From the NCBI GenBank assembly GCA_002084765.1, contig NBMB01000056.1, forward strand, positions 1 through 17,984: 17,984 nt of DNA, in the 5' to 3' direction. The notes under the pieces were generated by a model. The model made no database searches. It saw only the letters and a program-made list of their open reading frames with translations, and had not been told where the DNA came from. Below, piece by piece: positions 1 to 8,879 of this stretch. Numbering within the stretch: position 1 is the first letter of the stretch; every line of letters begins with the position of its first letter. Origin of the DNA: Candidatus Cloacimonetes bacterium 4572_55 (lineage in GTDB: Bacteria > 4572-55). Made by a program: the position numbers and the translations under genes.

Positions 1-1
1 A

Positions 2-1654
2 CTCCAAAAGGTCAAAGTCCTTGACCCCGCTTGTGGTAGCGGCGCGTTTCTGGTCAAGGTGTATGATTATCTTCTGGCTGAAAATATGCGGGTCAATGAG
101 ATTATTACAGAGCTGCAACCGGAAAAATATGATCTTTTTACCCAAGAGCAGTATATCCGGTCGCTGCTGGAAAATAATATTTACGGCGTGGACATCAACG
201 AGGAGAGCGTCGAGATTACCAAGCTCTCGTTATGGCTCAAAACCGCTGTCAAAGGGAAAAAACTCACGAATTTGAAAGACAATATCAAGTGCGGGAATAG
301 CTTGATTGACGATCCTGACATCGCAGGGGAAAAGGCGTTCTCATGGGATCAAGAATTCCCGGAGATCATGGGGAGCGGTGGGTTTGATGTGGTTGTGGGG
401 AATCCGCCTTATGGAGCTGAATTGTCAAAAAATGACCAAATTCATCTAAGCAGAAAGTTTTATATTGGCTCTACAGATACAGCAATCTTGTTTATCAAAC
501 TTTCTTATGGATTAATAAAAACCAATGGTTTCTTAGGTTTTATTATCCCCAAAGCTTTTACTTTTTCCTCAAATTATAAAAAGATACGGTCTTTTGTTTG
601 GGATGACATTTTGGGGATTGTAGATTGTAGGAAAGTTTGGAAAGAGGTAAAACTTGAGCAAATAATCATTAACATGAAAAAAAAAGCTAAATCAAAAGAG
701 TATTTGTCATCGGTTTTGATACAAAACAGCATAGACCCATTGAACTACGTAGGAAAAGAAACCGCGAAAAAATTCGGTTTCTTTTTAAATGGTGTTTCTA
801 AAAGGGAAATTGAGATAGGAGAAAAAATTTATTCAGCGGAGCTTAGACTAAATGATATTGCCACCAATCGGAGAGGTGCAGGACTCCAAAAACATGTAAC
901 AGAAACAGGGGATTTGCCAGTAATCGGAGGTGCAGAAATTGGAAGGTTTGGTTTTAGAGGAAAAAAAGGGAGAATCAAAAAAGATGATGTGACTAAAGAA
1001 CAGGCTTATATTTCAGAAAATTCCGTATTAGCTCAAAACATAGTTGCTCATATAGAAAACCCAATAGACCATATTAAAATAATCTCATGTGTTCCTCCGG
1101 ATAAAGAGCCAGTCATTCTTGATACGATTAATCAAATATCAATCGAAAATGATTATTCAAATTATTATGTTTGGTGTCTTTTTAACTCAAACTTAATCAA
1201 TTGGTATTCCTACAGATTCATATTTGCTAAGGCAATAAGAACAATGCACTTTGACAATGCTATCACTAAAAGAATTCCTGTAAAAAAGTTATCAGATAGC
1301 GAGCAAAGTATGTTCATAGAAAAAGCCAAATTTAAACTTTCACTCAACAAAGAGCTACAGGAAAAGGCACAAAAAACGCTCTCATTTCTCCAAAGCGAAT
1401 ATGGGCTTAAAAAAATCCCAAAAAAATTAAAAACCTTTTGGGAGCTTGATTTCCCTGCCTTCCAAAAAGCCCTGAAACTCAAAAAACGCTCTCTAAAAGA
1501 GAAAAAAGATCTCATGGAGTTTTTTGACGCAGAAAAAGCCGAACTCTCGGAATTAAAACAAGAGATCGATCGCCAGGATGCGATTATTGACGAAATGGTT
1601 TTCGATCTGTATGAGCTGGATGAAAAAGAACGCCGTATTGTGAAAAATATGTAA
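2..1654 (+). CDS. Adenine-specific DNA methyltransferase, type IIG/Eco57I-like, 5'-truncated by window edge
   Basis: This is the 3' part of a DNA N6-adenine methyltransferase, which transfers a methyl group from S-adenosylmethionine to adenine in a target site. The frame is open from the first bases: SAM-binding motif I (LDPACGSGAFL) is at about nt 23-55, upstream of the first ATG at 59, so the true start lies outside the window. Catalytic motif IV, NPPYG, is encoded at 401-415 after a run of hydrophobic residues (DVVVG). The variable half after it (about 420-1350) fits a target-recognition domain and is clearly more AT-rich than the motif region. The C-terminus is charged and helical, ending in the IDEMVFDLYEL-type tail common in type IIG and related large methyltransferases. 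A nuclease domain, if any, would lie upstream. About 550 codons are visible. The family is secure; the exact R-M or phage-defence type is inferred. Confidence 0.88.
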   Translation, partial: LQKVKVLDPACGSGAFLVKVYDYLLAENMRVNEIITELQPEKYDLFTQEQYIRSLLENNIYGVDINEESVEITKLSLWLKTAVKGKKLTNLKDNIKCGNSLIDDPDIAGEKAFSWDQEFPEIMGSGGFDVVVGNPPYGAELSKNDQIHLSRKFYIGSTDTAILFIKLSYGLIKTNGFLGFIIPKAFTFSSNYKKIRSFVWDDILGIVDCRKVWKEVKLEQIIINMKKKAKSKEYLSSVLIQNSIDPLNYVGKETAKKFGFFLNGVSKREIEIGEKIYSAELRLNDIATNRRGAGLQKHVTETGDLPVIGGAEIGRFGFRGKKGRIKKDDVTKEQAYISENSVLAQNIVAHIENPIDHIKIISCVPPDKEPVILDTINQISIENDYSNYYVWCLFNSNLINWYSYRFIFAKAIRTMHFDNAITKRIPVKKLSDSEQSMFIEKAKFKLSLNKELQEKAQKTLSFLQSEYGLKKIPKKLKTFWELDFPAFQKALKLKKRSLKEKKDLMEFFDAEKAELSELKQEIDRQDAIIDEMVFDLYELDEKERRIVKNM

Positions 1655-1708
1655 TTTATGATTTGTTAATGGGTTATGTCGAGTAAAAAGTAGAGAGGAG
1701 AATTTGTT

Positions 1709-2182
1709 ATGAAAGTGGCTATTGGTTCGGATCATGCCGGCTATGAACTCAAACGGGAGTTGGTTGCGTATATCGGCGAACTGGAAGACAGGGTGTGGGA
1801 CATGGGAACAGACAGTGTGGAATCTGTCGATTATCCAGACTATGCAAAGGCGGTCGGCGAGGCGGTCGCAGATGGTCGAGCAGATCGGGGAATTCTGCTC
1901 TGCGGAAGCGGCGTAGGGGTCAGCGTTGCAGCGAACAAAATTGTCGGTGTGCGAGCCGCGATTTGCCATGATACCTATTCCGCGCATCAAGGCGTGGAGC
2001 ATGACGATATGAACCTGTTGGTCATGGGCGCGCGAATCATCGGCGTGGAATTGGCAAAGGAAATCGTCTGCAGTTTTCTCGACGCGATGTTTGTGGACGA
2101 GGAGCGTTTCCGCCGTCGCTTGGAGAAAATTCTTGCGCTGGAGAGACAATATTTGTCCGCTAATTTCTCCCCAGAACCATGA
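1709..2182 (+). CDS. rpiB: Ribose-5-phosphate isomerase B
   Basis: Interconverts ribose 5-phosphate and ribulose 5-phosphate in the cytoplasmic pentose phosphate pathway. The 157-residue length fits the RpiB/LacAB family. The N-terminus begins with the family motif MKVAIGSDHAGYELK (D8 and H9). The anion-hole and catalytic region CGSGVGVSVAANK contains C65, expected to be the general base, and H98 in the EHDDMNLL segment matches the family's ring-opening histidine. The start ATG has a good Shine-Dalgarno, GAGGAG at 1693-1698. The last ~15 residues form a variable tail. It follows the methyltransferase by 54 bases and is the first housekeeping gene of the window. No promoter of its own is evident. 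Confidence 0.95.
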   Translation: MKVAIGSDHAGYELKRELVAYIGELEDRVWDMGTDSVESVDYPDYAKAVGEAVADGRADRGILLCGSGVGVSVAANKIVGVRAAICHDTYSAHQGVEHDDMNLLVMGARIIGVELAKEIVCSFLDAMFVDEERFRRRLEKILALERQYLSANFSPEP

Positions 2183-2222
2183 TCCAAGCTGGGCGAAAAA
2201 CGGTAAAAAGGAAAAAATTAAG

Positions 2223-3356
2223 ATGAAAAAGCTATCTATTGGGCGTCAATATTTATCGACAATTATCGATGACGACTGCATTTACGTGGATAAAACCGAA
2301 TATATCCATCAATTGATCCATCTGGAAAAAGCAGTCTTTATATCTCGCCCGCGCCGGTTTGGGAAATCGCTGCTGATCTCGACGTTGGAGGAGATATTTA
2401 GCGGTCATCGAGAGCTATTTAAAGGGCTGTGGATTTATGATCGAATCGAGTGGGAGACGTTTCCGGTCATTCGGATCGATTTTAGCAAAATTGTCGATCG
2501 AGATCGCCCGTTGCGAGAATCAATTAACAAAGTTTTAGACGATATTGCGGAAGAAAATAATATCCAGCTTGAATCCAGCATGAATAAGGGCAAATTTGAC
2601 GAACTCATTCGCGCGCTGTCCCGGAATAAGGAAGTCGTAATTCTGATTGATGAATATGACAAACCCATCATTGATTTTATTGATAATCTGGATCAGGCTG
2701 ATGAAAATCGGGAGATTCTCAAAAATTTTTATTCCGGCTTGAAATATATGAGCAGGCATATTCGATTTTTATTTATCACCGGGGTGTCGAGATTCAGCCG
2801 AGTATCGATTTTTAGCGATCTGAATCACCTGAGAGACCTGACAATCGCTAAGCAATATTCCAAAATGCTGGGGTATACAGAGGATGAGATCAAGACCTAT
2901 TTCCCGGAATATCTGGATATGCTTAGCCACGAAACAGAGCTGGATGGGGATCAATTGTTCGAGAAAATCCGGTATAAGTATAATGGGTATTCGTGGGACG
3001 GGAAAAATTTTGTCTATAATCCATTTTCGATCTTAAACGCGTTCGCTGATCTGGATTTTGGCAACTATTGGTTCGCTACAGGCACCCCGACTCTGCTGGT
3101 CAAAGCTATAAAAGATAAGCCGATTAATATCAACATGTTGGAGGGACTAAAGGTTCAATATTCTTTTTTCGATAAGTTCACCTTACACAATTTTGACATT
3201 TTCTCTCTGCTTTTCCAAACCGGCTATCTGACCATCAAGGCGTATGATCGGGAGCTTGAAACCTATACTTTATCCTATCCAAATAATGAAGTCCGCGTCG
3301 CTTTAAGGGAGATTGAAAATGTCAATTTGGGCGGGGTTACATGCGACGGCATCTAA
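2223..3356 (+). pseudogene. AAA-ATPase-like protein, truncated: PD-(D/E)XK nuclease domain missing
   Basis: The product resembles the AAA-ATPase-like / PDDEXK_9 proteins (DUF1703 group) that are common, multicopy and of poorly known function in many anaerobes. The N-terminus has the typical IGRQYLSTIIDDDCIYVDKTEYI segment in shortened form, a Walker A-like RPRRFGKS (residues 42-49), and a Walker B-like LIDEYDKPI with DEYD at 143-146. Full members are usually above 500 residues and continue past the YTLSYPNNEVR segment into a nuclease domain. Here family resemblance ends at that point (about nt 3300), an unrelated tail of ~18 residues follows, and the frame stops at 377 residues. No continuation is visible in the other frames. 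I chose ATG 2223 because the reading frame upstream overlaps rpiB and the MKKLSIG start matches the family. It is probably a deletion-truncated relic, though an expressed ATPase-only protein cannot be excluded. Confidence 0.72.
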
Positions 3357-3464
3357 AAAAGTCTAAGTTGAGAACCGCCTTTCCGACCATCCCACTGCAA
3401 AAATTCTCAGCTCACACCCACGGACCGCTCCAAAAGCCAGTTCCCCGGGTAACGAAAAAATCAC

Positions 3465-3493
3465 TTGACAGGTCGGATTTTAAGAGGTAAATT
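3465..3493 (+). promoter_or_regulatory. Sigma70-like promoter of candidate small RNA
   Basis: TTGACA at 3465-3470 is a perfect -35 hexamer. A 17-base spacer separates it from TAAATT at 3488-3493 (4 of 6 matches to TATAAT). Transcription would start near 3500, about 110 bases before a strong terminator and 210 bases before leuS. Confidence 0.6.
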
Positions 3494-3499
3494 ACCCAG

Positions 3500-3612
3500 A
3501 ATATGTACGGACAAATGTGAGTCGCTTAAACATGATCCGACGCCCAAACCTACCGAGCCGGATAATATTGAGCATAAGCCCACGAATTTATAATGGCTTA
3601 TGCTTTTTTTTT
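3500..3612 (+). ncRNA. Candidate small RNA (promoter to terminator, ~112 nt)
   Basis: The unit is inferred from a promoter at 3465-3493 and a rho-independent terminator at 3571-3612, with no ORF of note between them. Internally ATCCG (3535-3539) can pair with CGGAT (3559-3563) to form a hairpin ahead of the terminator stem. I find no SRP-RNA, 6S, tmRNA or tRNA hallmarks, so the class is unknown. It could instead be a terminated leader for leuS, since leuS begins 100 bases further on, but there is no obvious T-box element. Confidence 0.4.
3571..3612 (+). terminator. Rho-independent terminator
   Basis: A perfect 9-bp stem, GCATAAGCC (3572-3580) with GGCTTATGC (3595-3603), and a 14-base loop are followed by nine T residues (3604-3612). 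The preceding A can pair with the first T. The polarity is clearly + strand. Confidence 0.85.
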
Positions 3613-3664
3613 GAGATACGGTCTATATAATAGCGACAAATTCCTATCTGGATATTATTATGGA

Positions 3665-3693
3665 TCGAAAATATTCTGACCGATTAATATAAA
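3665..3693 (+). promoter_or_regulatory. Weak promoter-like pair upstream of leuS
   Basis: TCGAAA (3665-3670), a 17-base spacer and TATAAA (3688-3693) lie directly ahead of the leuS start at 3712. The -35 match is only four of six, so this is tentative. The stronger TATAAT at 3626-3631 has no partner -35 at proper spacing. Confidence 0.3.
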
Positions 3694-3711
3694 TTAAAAG
3701 AGAGCTGTTTG

Positions 3712-6288
3712 ATGAACGAACAATATGACTTTCAGTTAGCCGAGCCGAGATGGCAGGCGTTCTGGGAAAAGATCAAGCTGTCAAATGCGGGTTTATCGGA
3801 TACTGGGAAACCGAAATATTATTGTCTGGAGATGTTTCCCTATCCTTCAGGCGACTTGCATATTGGTCACATGAAAAACTATGCGATTGGCGATCTTATC
3901 ACCCGTTTCAAGATAATGCAAGGGTACGACGTGTTGCATCCGATGGGGTACGACGCATTCGGACTCCCCGCGGAGAATGCCGCTATCAAAAATGGCGGAC
4001 ATCCCAAAGATTGGACGCAGCAGAATATGAACGCTATGCACAGTGCCTTTAAAAAGATGGGGATTCTATACGACTGGGATCGGGAGCTTGCCACTTGCCA
4101 ACCGGAATATTACAAATGGACTCAATATCTTTTTCTGCTGTTATATAGTCGAGGATTGGCATACCGCAAGGAAGCCCTGGTCAACTGGGACCCTGTGGAT
4201 CAAACCGTTGTGGCAAATGAGCAGGTGAGCGCAGAGGGGTGCTCTTGGCGTTCTGGCGCATTGGTAGAAAAAAAGAGCATCGTTCAATGGTTCTTGAAAA
4301 TAACCGATTACGCTGACCGACTTTTGCAAGATTTGGACAGGCTGGAACATTGGCCCGAGACCGTCCGAACTATGCAGCGCAATTGGATCGGAAAATCTCG
4401 CGGTGTAGAAATTGAATTCCAAGTCACGGACAGCCCAGACAAGATCCGGGTATTTACCACCCGCCCGGATACCCTGTTCGGTATGACATACGTGGTTCTG
4501 GCGCCGGAACATCCCCTGGTTCATGCCGTGACTACAGAAAAATATCGCTCCCAAGTGACGGAATACTGCAAATCCGCAGAAAAAATGAGCGAGATCAATC
4601 GACTCGCAGCAACCGAAGATAAAACTGGCTCGCCCACCGGCGGTTATGTCGTCAATCCCGTGAACGGAGAAAAAGTCCCGATCTGGGTAGCCGACTATGT
4701 AATCGGCTCTTATGGAACCGGCGCGGTCTTCGCCTGCCCCTACGGCGATGAGCGGGATTACGCGTTTGCATGCAAATATGATCTGCCGATCCGGAAGGTG
4801 ATCGAACCCGCGCAAAATACCCTGATAGAAAATGGATTTGTCAATGTGGAGACTGACGAAAATGGATTTGTGATCGACAAAAAATCTATGCAAAACGCGT
4901 GCGTCGTGGATGGAGAAATGGTGTTCTCCGGCGAATATAACGGCATGAGCAACAGAGATTTTTGGCGGGCAATCGCGGATCGGATGGAAAAAGAAGGCTG
5001 GGGAAAACAGACTGTCACCTATCGATTACGAGACTGGTTAGTTTCTCGCCAACGGTTTTGGGGCGCGCCCATCCCGATTATTCACTGCCCCAGTTGCGGC
5101 GAAATCCCAGTCCATACGGATCAACTGCCTGTGCGTCTGCCGGAAGGGGACAACATCGATTATATGCCAAAAGGAAAATCTCCTCTCGCGGCACACTCAG
5201 AGTGGGTGAACGTCCCTTGTCCCAAATGCGGTGACGCGGCGCAGCGCGATACAGACACTATGGACACTTTCGTCGATTCCTCCTGGTATTTCCTCCGCTT
5301 CTGCGACGCGCGCAACGACAACGCGATATTTGACCAAAAATCGGCAAACCATTGGATGCCGGTCGATCAATATATCGGCGGGGTAGAGCATGCCATCCTT
5401 CACCTGCTTTACGCCCGATTCATTCAGAAGGTGGTTCACGACCACGGGCTGACCGAGCATAGCGAACCATTCAAGGCACTTTTCACGCAAGGGATGGTGC
5501 AGACAAGACAGATTATGCCGGACGGAAGCGAGATCGTCGCCACGATGTCAAAATCCAAAGGAAATGCAGTGCCGGTCTTGCCATTTGTGCAAGAATATGG
5601 CTCGGACGCGGCTCGTCTGACCATTCTTTTCGCCAGTCCTCCAGATCGGGATATGATCTGGTCAGAGGAAGGCGTCGATGGGTCCGTGCGCTTAATGAGC
5701 CGAATTTGGCGATTATACTATAATTATCAAGATATTTTCGGAAAAATGAAATTTCCCAAAACTTTTGACCTATCGAATCTGAACCCAACGGACAAATCGG
5801 CATACCAAAAATTGCATTGGGCTATTAAAAAAATCACGGACGACATGAGCGACTTTCATTTTAACACAGCCATCGCGGCAATATACGAGCTGACGAATTT
5901 GCTGTATAAATTGAAAGAACATGACGACTTGTCCGATCCGGTTATGGGCGGGATTCTGGAAACTTTAGTCCTTCTTTTGGGACCATTTGTCCCCCATTTT
6001 GCGGAAGAATTGTGGCGTCAAATAAGGGGCGCGACGTATGAGAAAAGCGTTTTTCATCAATCTTGGCCCAAATACGACCCAGCCGCATTGATCAAAGAGG
6101 AAATTACGTATGCCATTCAAGTCAACGGAAAAGTGCGCGCGCAAATAACCGTCCCGGCGGACTCTGACGCGGATGCCGTGAAAAAAATTGCGCTGAATTT
6201 CCCAAAAGTTCAGAAATGGACGGGGGGAAAGAAGATCAAACGGGTGATTGTGGTAGCAAAGAAGCTCGTCAGTATTGTGGCAAAGTAG
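3712..6288 (+). CDS. leuS: Leucyl-tRNA synthetase
   Basis: Class Ia aminoacyl-tRNA synthetase that charges tRNA-Leu in the cytoplasm. It has 858 residues, the usual bacterial length. The ATP-binding HIGH motif is at 50-53 in [16 protein letters not shown]. The CP1 editing domain carries the threonine-rich TTRPDT at 249-254. D349 (in GDERD) corresponds to the editing aspartate of E. coli LeuRS (D345), though the usual AHDxRD is here YGDERD. Two CPxC pairs (C459/C462 and C503/C506) could hold zinc. The [16 protein letters not shown] block follows, then the KMSKS loop as TMSKS at 611-615. The C-terminal anticodon-binding and end domains are complete. I prefer ATG 3712 over the adjacent TTG 3709; the Shine-Dalgarno (AGAGAG) is weak. 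It stands alone, bounded upstream by a terminator and downstream by a decayed gene. Confidence 0.97.
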   Translation: MNEQYDFQLAEPRWQAFWEKIKLSNAGLSDTGKPKYYCLEMFPYPSGDLHIGHMKNYAIGDLITRFKIMQGYDVLHPMGYDAFGLPAENAAIKNGGHPKDWTQQNMNAMHSAFKKMGILYDWDRELATCQPEYYKWTQYLFLLLYSRGLAYRKEALVNWDPVDQTVVANEQVSAEGCSWRSGALVEKKSIVQWFLKITDYADRLLQDLDRLEHWPETVRTMQRNWIGKSRGVEIEFQVTDSPDKIRVFTTRPDTLFGMTYVVLAPEHPLVHAVTTEKYRSQVTEYCKSAEKMSEINRLAATEDKTGSPTGGYVVNPVNGEKVPIWVADYVIGSYGTGAVFACPYGDERDYAFACKYDLPIRKVIEPAQNTLIENGFVNVETDENGFVIDKKSMQNACVVDGEMVFSGEYNGMSNRDFWRAIADRMEKEGWGKQTVTYRLRDWLVSRQRFWGAPIPIIHCPSCGEIPVHTDQLPVRLPEGDNIDYMPKGKSPLAAHSEWVNVPCPKCGDAAQRDTDTMDTFVDSSWYFLRFCDARNDNAIFDQKSANHWMPVDQYIGGVEHAILHLLYARFIQKVVHDHGLTEHSEPFKALFTQGMVQTRQIMPDGSEIVATMSKSKGNAVPVLPFVQEYGSDAARLTILFASPPDRDMIWSEEGVDGSVRLMSRIWRLYYNYQDIFGKMKFPKTFDLSNLNPTDKSAYQKLHWAIKKITDDMSDFHFNTAIAAIYELTNLLYKLKEHDDLSDPVMGGILETLVLLLGPFVPHFAEELWRQIRGATYEKSVFHQSWPKYDPAALIKEEITYAIQVNGKVRAQITVPADSDADAVKKIALNFPKVQKWTGGKKIKRVIVVAKKLVSIVAK

Positions 6289-6301
6289 GGGGATGTCAGA
6301 T

Positions 6302-6531
6302 ATGCACGACTTGATGACAATAAAAGATGCAAGTGTCTGGGCGTCCAAATATATAGGGAAAAATGTGACTCCATCAAATATATCATAAATGATAGGTATG
6401 GTCTATATCCACAAATCTCTGAATTATCCCACATGAAAATTGTTAATGAATATAAAAGACCAGTTTTAAATCGTGTTGAAAAAGATAGGTCAGCTTATTC
6501 AGAGATAATATTTCATTTGAAGAAAAATTAA
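6302..6531 (+). pseudogene. Decayed gene remnant: excisionase-like HTH start, frame-disrupted
   Basis: From ATG 6302 (or 6314) a short frame encodes LMTIKDASVWASKYIGKNVT and then PSNIS before a stop at 6386-6388. That stretch resembles the N-terminal helix-turn-helix (excisionase type) found at the start of some DNA methyltransferases and small DNA-binding proteins. The frame of leuS is also open from its stop to a TAA at 6529-6531. Its last ~50 codons look protein-like (RYGLYPQISELSHMKIVNEY and onward) but lack a usable upstream start. The simplest reading is one gene broken by a frameshift and deletion. It separates leuS from the PBP gene. Assignment of the two fragments to one original gene is inference. 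Confidence 0.45.
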
Positions 6532-6555
6532 AAGTAGAGGGAGCTTCTAATCAAA

Positions 6556-8766
6556 ATGGAAAAGGTCGTCTATTCACCACGACATGTTCGTCCGAAATTC
6601 AGACGTAAGAAGCGTTTTGACTGGGCGGCTCTATTTATCTGGGGATTATTAATTGGTATTTTCATGCTTTTTATGACGCTTGGCGGGATTTACGGCGTTT
6701 TTAACTATTACATGCATGATCTCCCTTCGATTGCCCCGTTGGAGAGTTATGAACCCAAGGCCGTGACCAAAATTTATGCAGCAGACGGTTCGTTAATCTC
6801 GGAGCTGTTTGAGGAGCGGAGAACCCCAATCAAGTTTGATAAAATGCCGTCGGAATTGTCTCAGGCGGTTCTGGCGATCGAGGACAAGCATTTTTATGAG
6901 CATCCGGGAGTGTACACAAACTCGATCATTAAGGCGACGCTGGAGAACATCAGAGCAGGTCGTGTGGTTCGGGGAGCCAGCACTATCACCCAGCAGTTGG
7001 CTCGGACGCTTTTTCTCAGCCGTGAGCAGAACTATTCTCGAAAGATCCGCGAGGCGTTGTTGGCATTAGAGATCGAACATGCCTATACAAAAAACGAAAT
7101 TCTTGAATTATACCTCAACCAATACTATTTTGGATTTGGCGTCTATGGGGTGGAAGCCGCGTCAGTTCTCTATTTTAACAAACATGCCAGTGAGATGACG
7201 CTAGCGGAATGCGCGCTGCTCGCGGGGATGCTCAAACGGCCCAACGTCTATTCTCCGATGAACGACATTGCCAAAGCTAAAAAAAGACGGGATTTGGTGT
7301 TGAACGAGATGCTTCGGGATGGACGAGTGACCGAGATTCAATATAAAGAAGCAATCGATACGCCGGTGCATCCGGTGTATCGTAAGCGAAAAAAATCGAT
7401 GGCACCCTATTTTGCCGAATATGTTCGCTCCTATCTGACCAAGAAATATGGCGATGAGTTATTCCGAGCGGGTTACAAAGTCTATACAACCCTGGATCCA
7501 AAACTGCAGCGATTTGCCGAGATCGCTGTTGAAAATACATTGGTCAAATTTGAGACCGACTATAAGAGTCGATTCAAACCGACTCGTGAAGAATATGTGA
7601 AGCAATTTTTTGACACCCCGCCAGAAGGCAGCCTGACGCCGTATCTTCAGGGCGCGTTTATCTGCATTGACGCAAAAACGGGCTATGTGCGGGCATTGGT
7701 TGGGGGGCGCAGCTTTGAGGAAAGTAACTGGAACCGCGCGACTCAGTCTAAACGTCAGGTCGGCTCAGCGTTTAAGCCCATAGTATATGCCACTGCGATC
7801 GACAACGGCTTCACGCCCGCTGATGTGATGCTGGACGCGCCTATCGAGCAGAAGTGGGGCGACGATATCTGGAAGCCAACCAATTATGATAACGAGTGGC
7901 ACGGAGCAGTCACTCTGCGTCATGCGCTCAACAAATCGATCAATATTATCGCGATTAAGCTGTTGGGCGAATTGGGCAGATCTATGGGGAAAAACGAGAA
8001 TGAATTTATGAGTGGGGGCGCGCGCCAAGTCATTGATTATGCTCGTCGTATGGGGATTTCCGCGCAGTTGGACCCCTATCCAGCACTGGCTTTGGGCAGC
8101 GCGGGGATTTCTTTGATCGAGATGGTGAGCGCATATTCCACCTTTGCCAATAACGGCATCCGGGTGGAGCCTATTTTCATCGCAAAAGTTGTGGACCGGG
8201 ACGGACGCGTAATCGAACAAAATGCAGTCCGGAAAAATGATGCGCTCACTCCACAAGCCTCCTATGTGATGACAAGTATGTTGGAGAGCGCAGTCAATCA
8301 TGGCACCGGCAGAAATGTTCGCAAAAAAGGATTCGACCGTCCCTGCGCGGGAAAGACCGGCACCACAAACGACTATAGCGATGCCTGGTTTATTGGTTTT
8401 ACACCCCAATATGTCGCTGGCTCTTGGGTCGGATTTGACAAGATGAGGTCTATGGGAAGAGGTATGGTCGGCGGATCAATCGCCCTGCCGATTTGGGCGG
8501 AATTTATGATCAACGCGCACAAGGATTTGCCTGTCCAAAATTTTGCCGAATTGACGGAGGGTATCAGCCACGCGGTGATCTGCGAACGGTCTGGTTTTTT
8601 GGCGGGTCCCTATTGCGATCGATCAAGAGAGGAAATTTTTGTCAAAGGCACGGAGCCGATCCGTTCCTGCGATATCCATCTGACTCCAATGGCAACGCAG
8701 GAGGAAGACTTTTGGCACTATACTCCAAGTAAAGGACGAGAAATTCATAATGAACTGGAATTTTAA
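6556..8766 (+). CDS. mrcA: Bifunctional class A penicillin-binding protein (PBP1A type)
   Basis: Polymerises lipid II into glycan strands and cross-links peptides during cell-wall synthesis; anchored in the inner membrane. The 736 residues begin with a basic cytoplasmic tail and one membrane segment (about 23-49). The GT51 glycosyltransferase domain has the catalytic E109 in EDKHFYEHPG, the RGASTITQQLARTLFLS block, and E166 in RKIREALLALEIE. The transpeptidase domain has SxxK as S404-AF-K407, SxN as S461-I-N463 and KTG at 600-602. A purine-rich Shine-Dalgarno (AGAGGGAG, ending at 6543) lies about 12 bases ahead of ATG 6556. A terminator follows, so it is probably a single-gene transcript. Class A is certain; the 1A rather than 1B assignment rests on overall motif wording. 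Confidence 0.95.
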   Translation: MEKVVYSPRHVRPKFRRKKRFDWAALFIWGLLIGIFMLFMTLGGIYGVFNYYMHDLPSIAPLESYEPKAVTKIYAADGSLISELFEERRTPIKFDKMPSELSQAVLAIEDKHFYEHPGVYTNSIIKATLENIRAGRVVRGASTITQQLARTLFLSREQNYSRKIREALLALEIEHAYTKNEILELYLNQYYFGFGVYGVEAASVLYFNKHASEMTLAECALLAGMLKRPNVYSPMNDIAKAKKRRDLVLNEMLRDGRVTEIQYKEAIDTPVHPVYRKRKKSMAPYFAEYVRSYLTKKYGDELFRAGYKVYTTLDPKLQRFAEIAVENTLVKFETDYKSRFKPTREEYVKQFFDTPPEGSLTPYLQGAFICIDAKTGYVRALVGGRSFEESNWNRATQSKRQVGSAFKPIVYATAIDNGFTPADVMLDAPIEQKWGDDIWKPTNYDNEWHGAVTLRHALNKSINIIAIKLLGELGRSMGKNENEFMSGGARQVIDYARRMGISAQLDPYPALALGSAGISLIEMVSAYSTFANNGIRVEPIFIAKVVDRDGRVIEQNAVRKNDALTPQASYVMTSMLESAVNHGTGRNVRKKGFDRPCAGKTGTTNDYSDAWFIGFTPQYVAGSWVGFDKMRSMGRGMVGGSIALPIWAEFMINAHKDLPVQNFAELTEGISHAVICERSGFLAGPYCDRSREEIFVKGTEPIRSCDIHLTPMATQEEDFWHYTPSKGREIHNELEF

Positions 8767-8773
8767 TTTTCTG

Positions 8774-8800
8774 AGGGCGCGGACATGCGACGCCCTTTTT
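8774..8800 (+). terminator. Rho-independent terminator after PBP gene
   Basis: The stem AGGGCG (8774-8779) pairs with CGCCCT (8791-8796) across an 11-base loop and runs into five T residues (8796-8800), 8 bases past the stop codon of the penicillin-binding protein gene. Confidence 0.75.
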
Positions 8801-8879
8801 ATATAATATCCCTAACTGTTAAAAAAAAGCAATCGATTTAGAAACTTGATTTAAAAACGTGATAAGAGGAGGTTCGACA

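Larger units (their letters stand above)
3357..3711. other. Gene-free gap between truncated ATPase and leuS
   Basis: No coding potential was recognised on either strand. The stretch holds a consensus-like promoter (3465-3493), a two-hairpin segment ending in a strong terminator (3571-3612), and a TATAAT box (3626-3631) without a good -35. A weaker promoter-like pair lies just before leuS. The first ~100 bases probably mark the deletion scar that removed the nuclease domain of the preceding gene. Confidence 0.6.

Noticed and set aside
59-61. ATG as the start of the adenine methyltransferase
   Set aside because: The frame is open to the window edge and SAM-binding motif I is encoded at about 23-55, so the real start is upstream of the window.
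1553-2149. 198-codon minus-strand frame over rpiB
   Set aside because: It lies wholly opposite convincing genes on the + strand, has no recognisable motif, and is a shadow of rpiB.
4141-4893. 250-codon minus-strand frame over leuS
   Set aside because: Antisense to the well-conserved editing domain of leuS; composition and lack of motifs fit a shadow frame.
7765-8409. 214-codon minus-strand frame over the PBP transpeptidase domain
   Set aside because: Antisense to an intact catalytic domain and has no features of its own.
8859-8861. GTG as start of the five-repeat protein
   Set aside because: It lies before the strong Shine-Dalgarno at 8865-8872, which serves ATG 8880 at 7 bases; the signal peptide also begins properly there.
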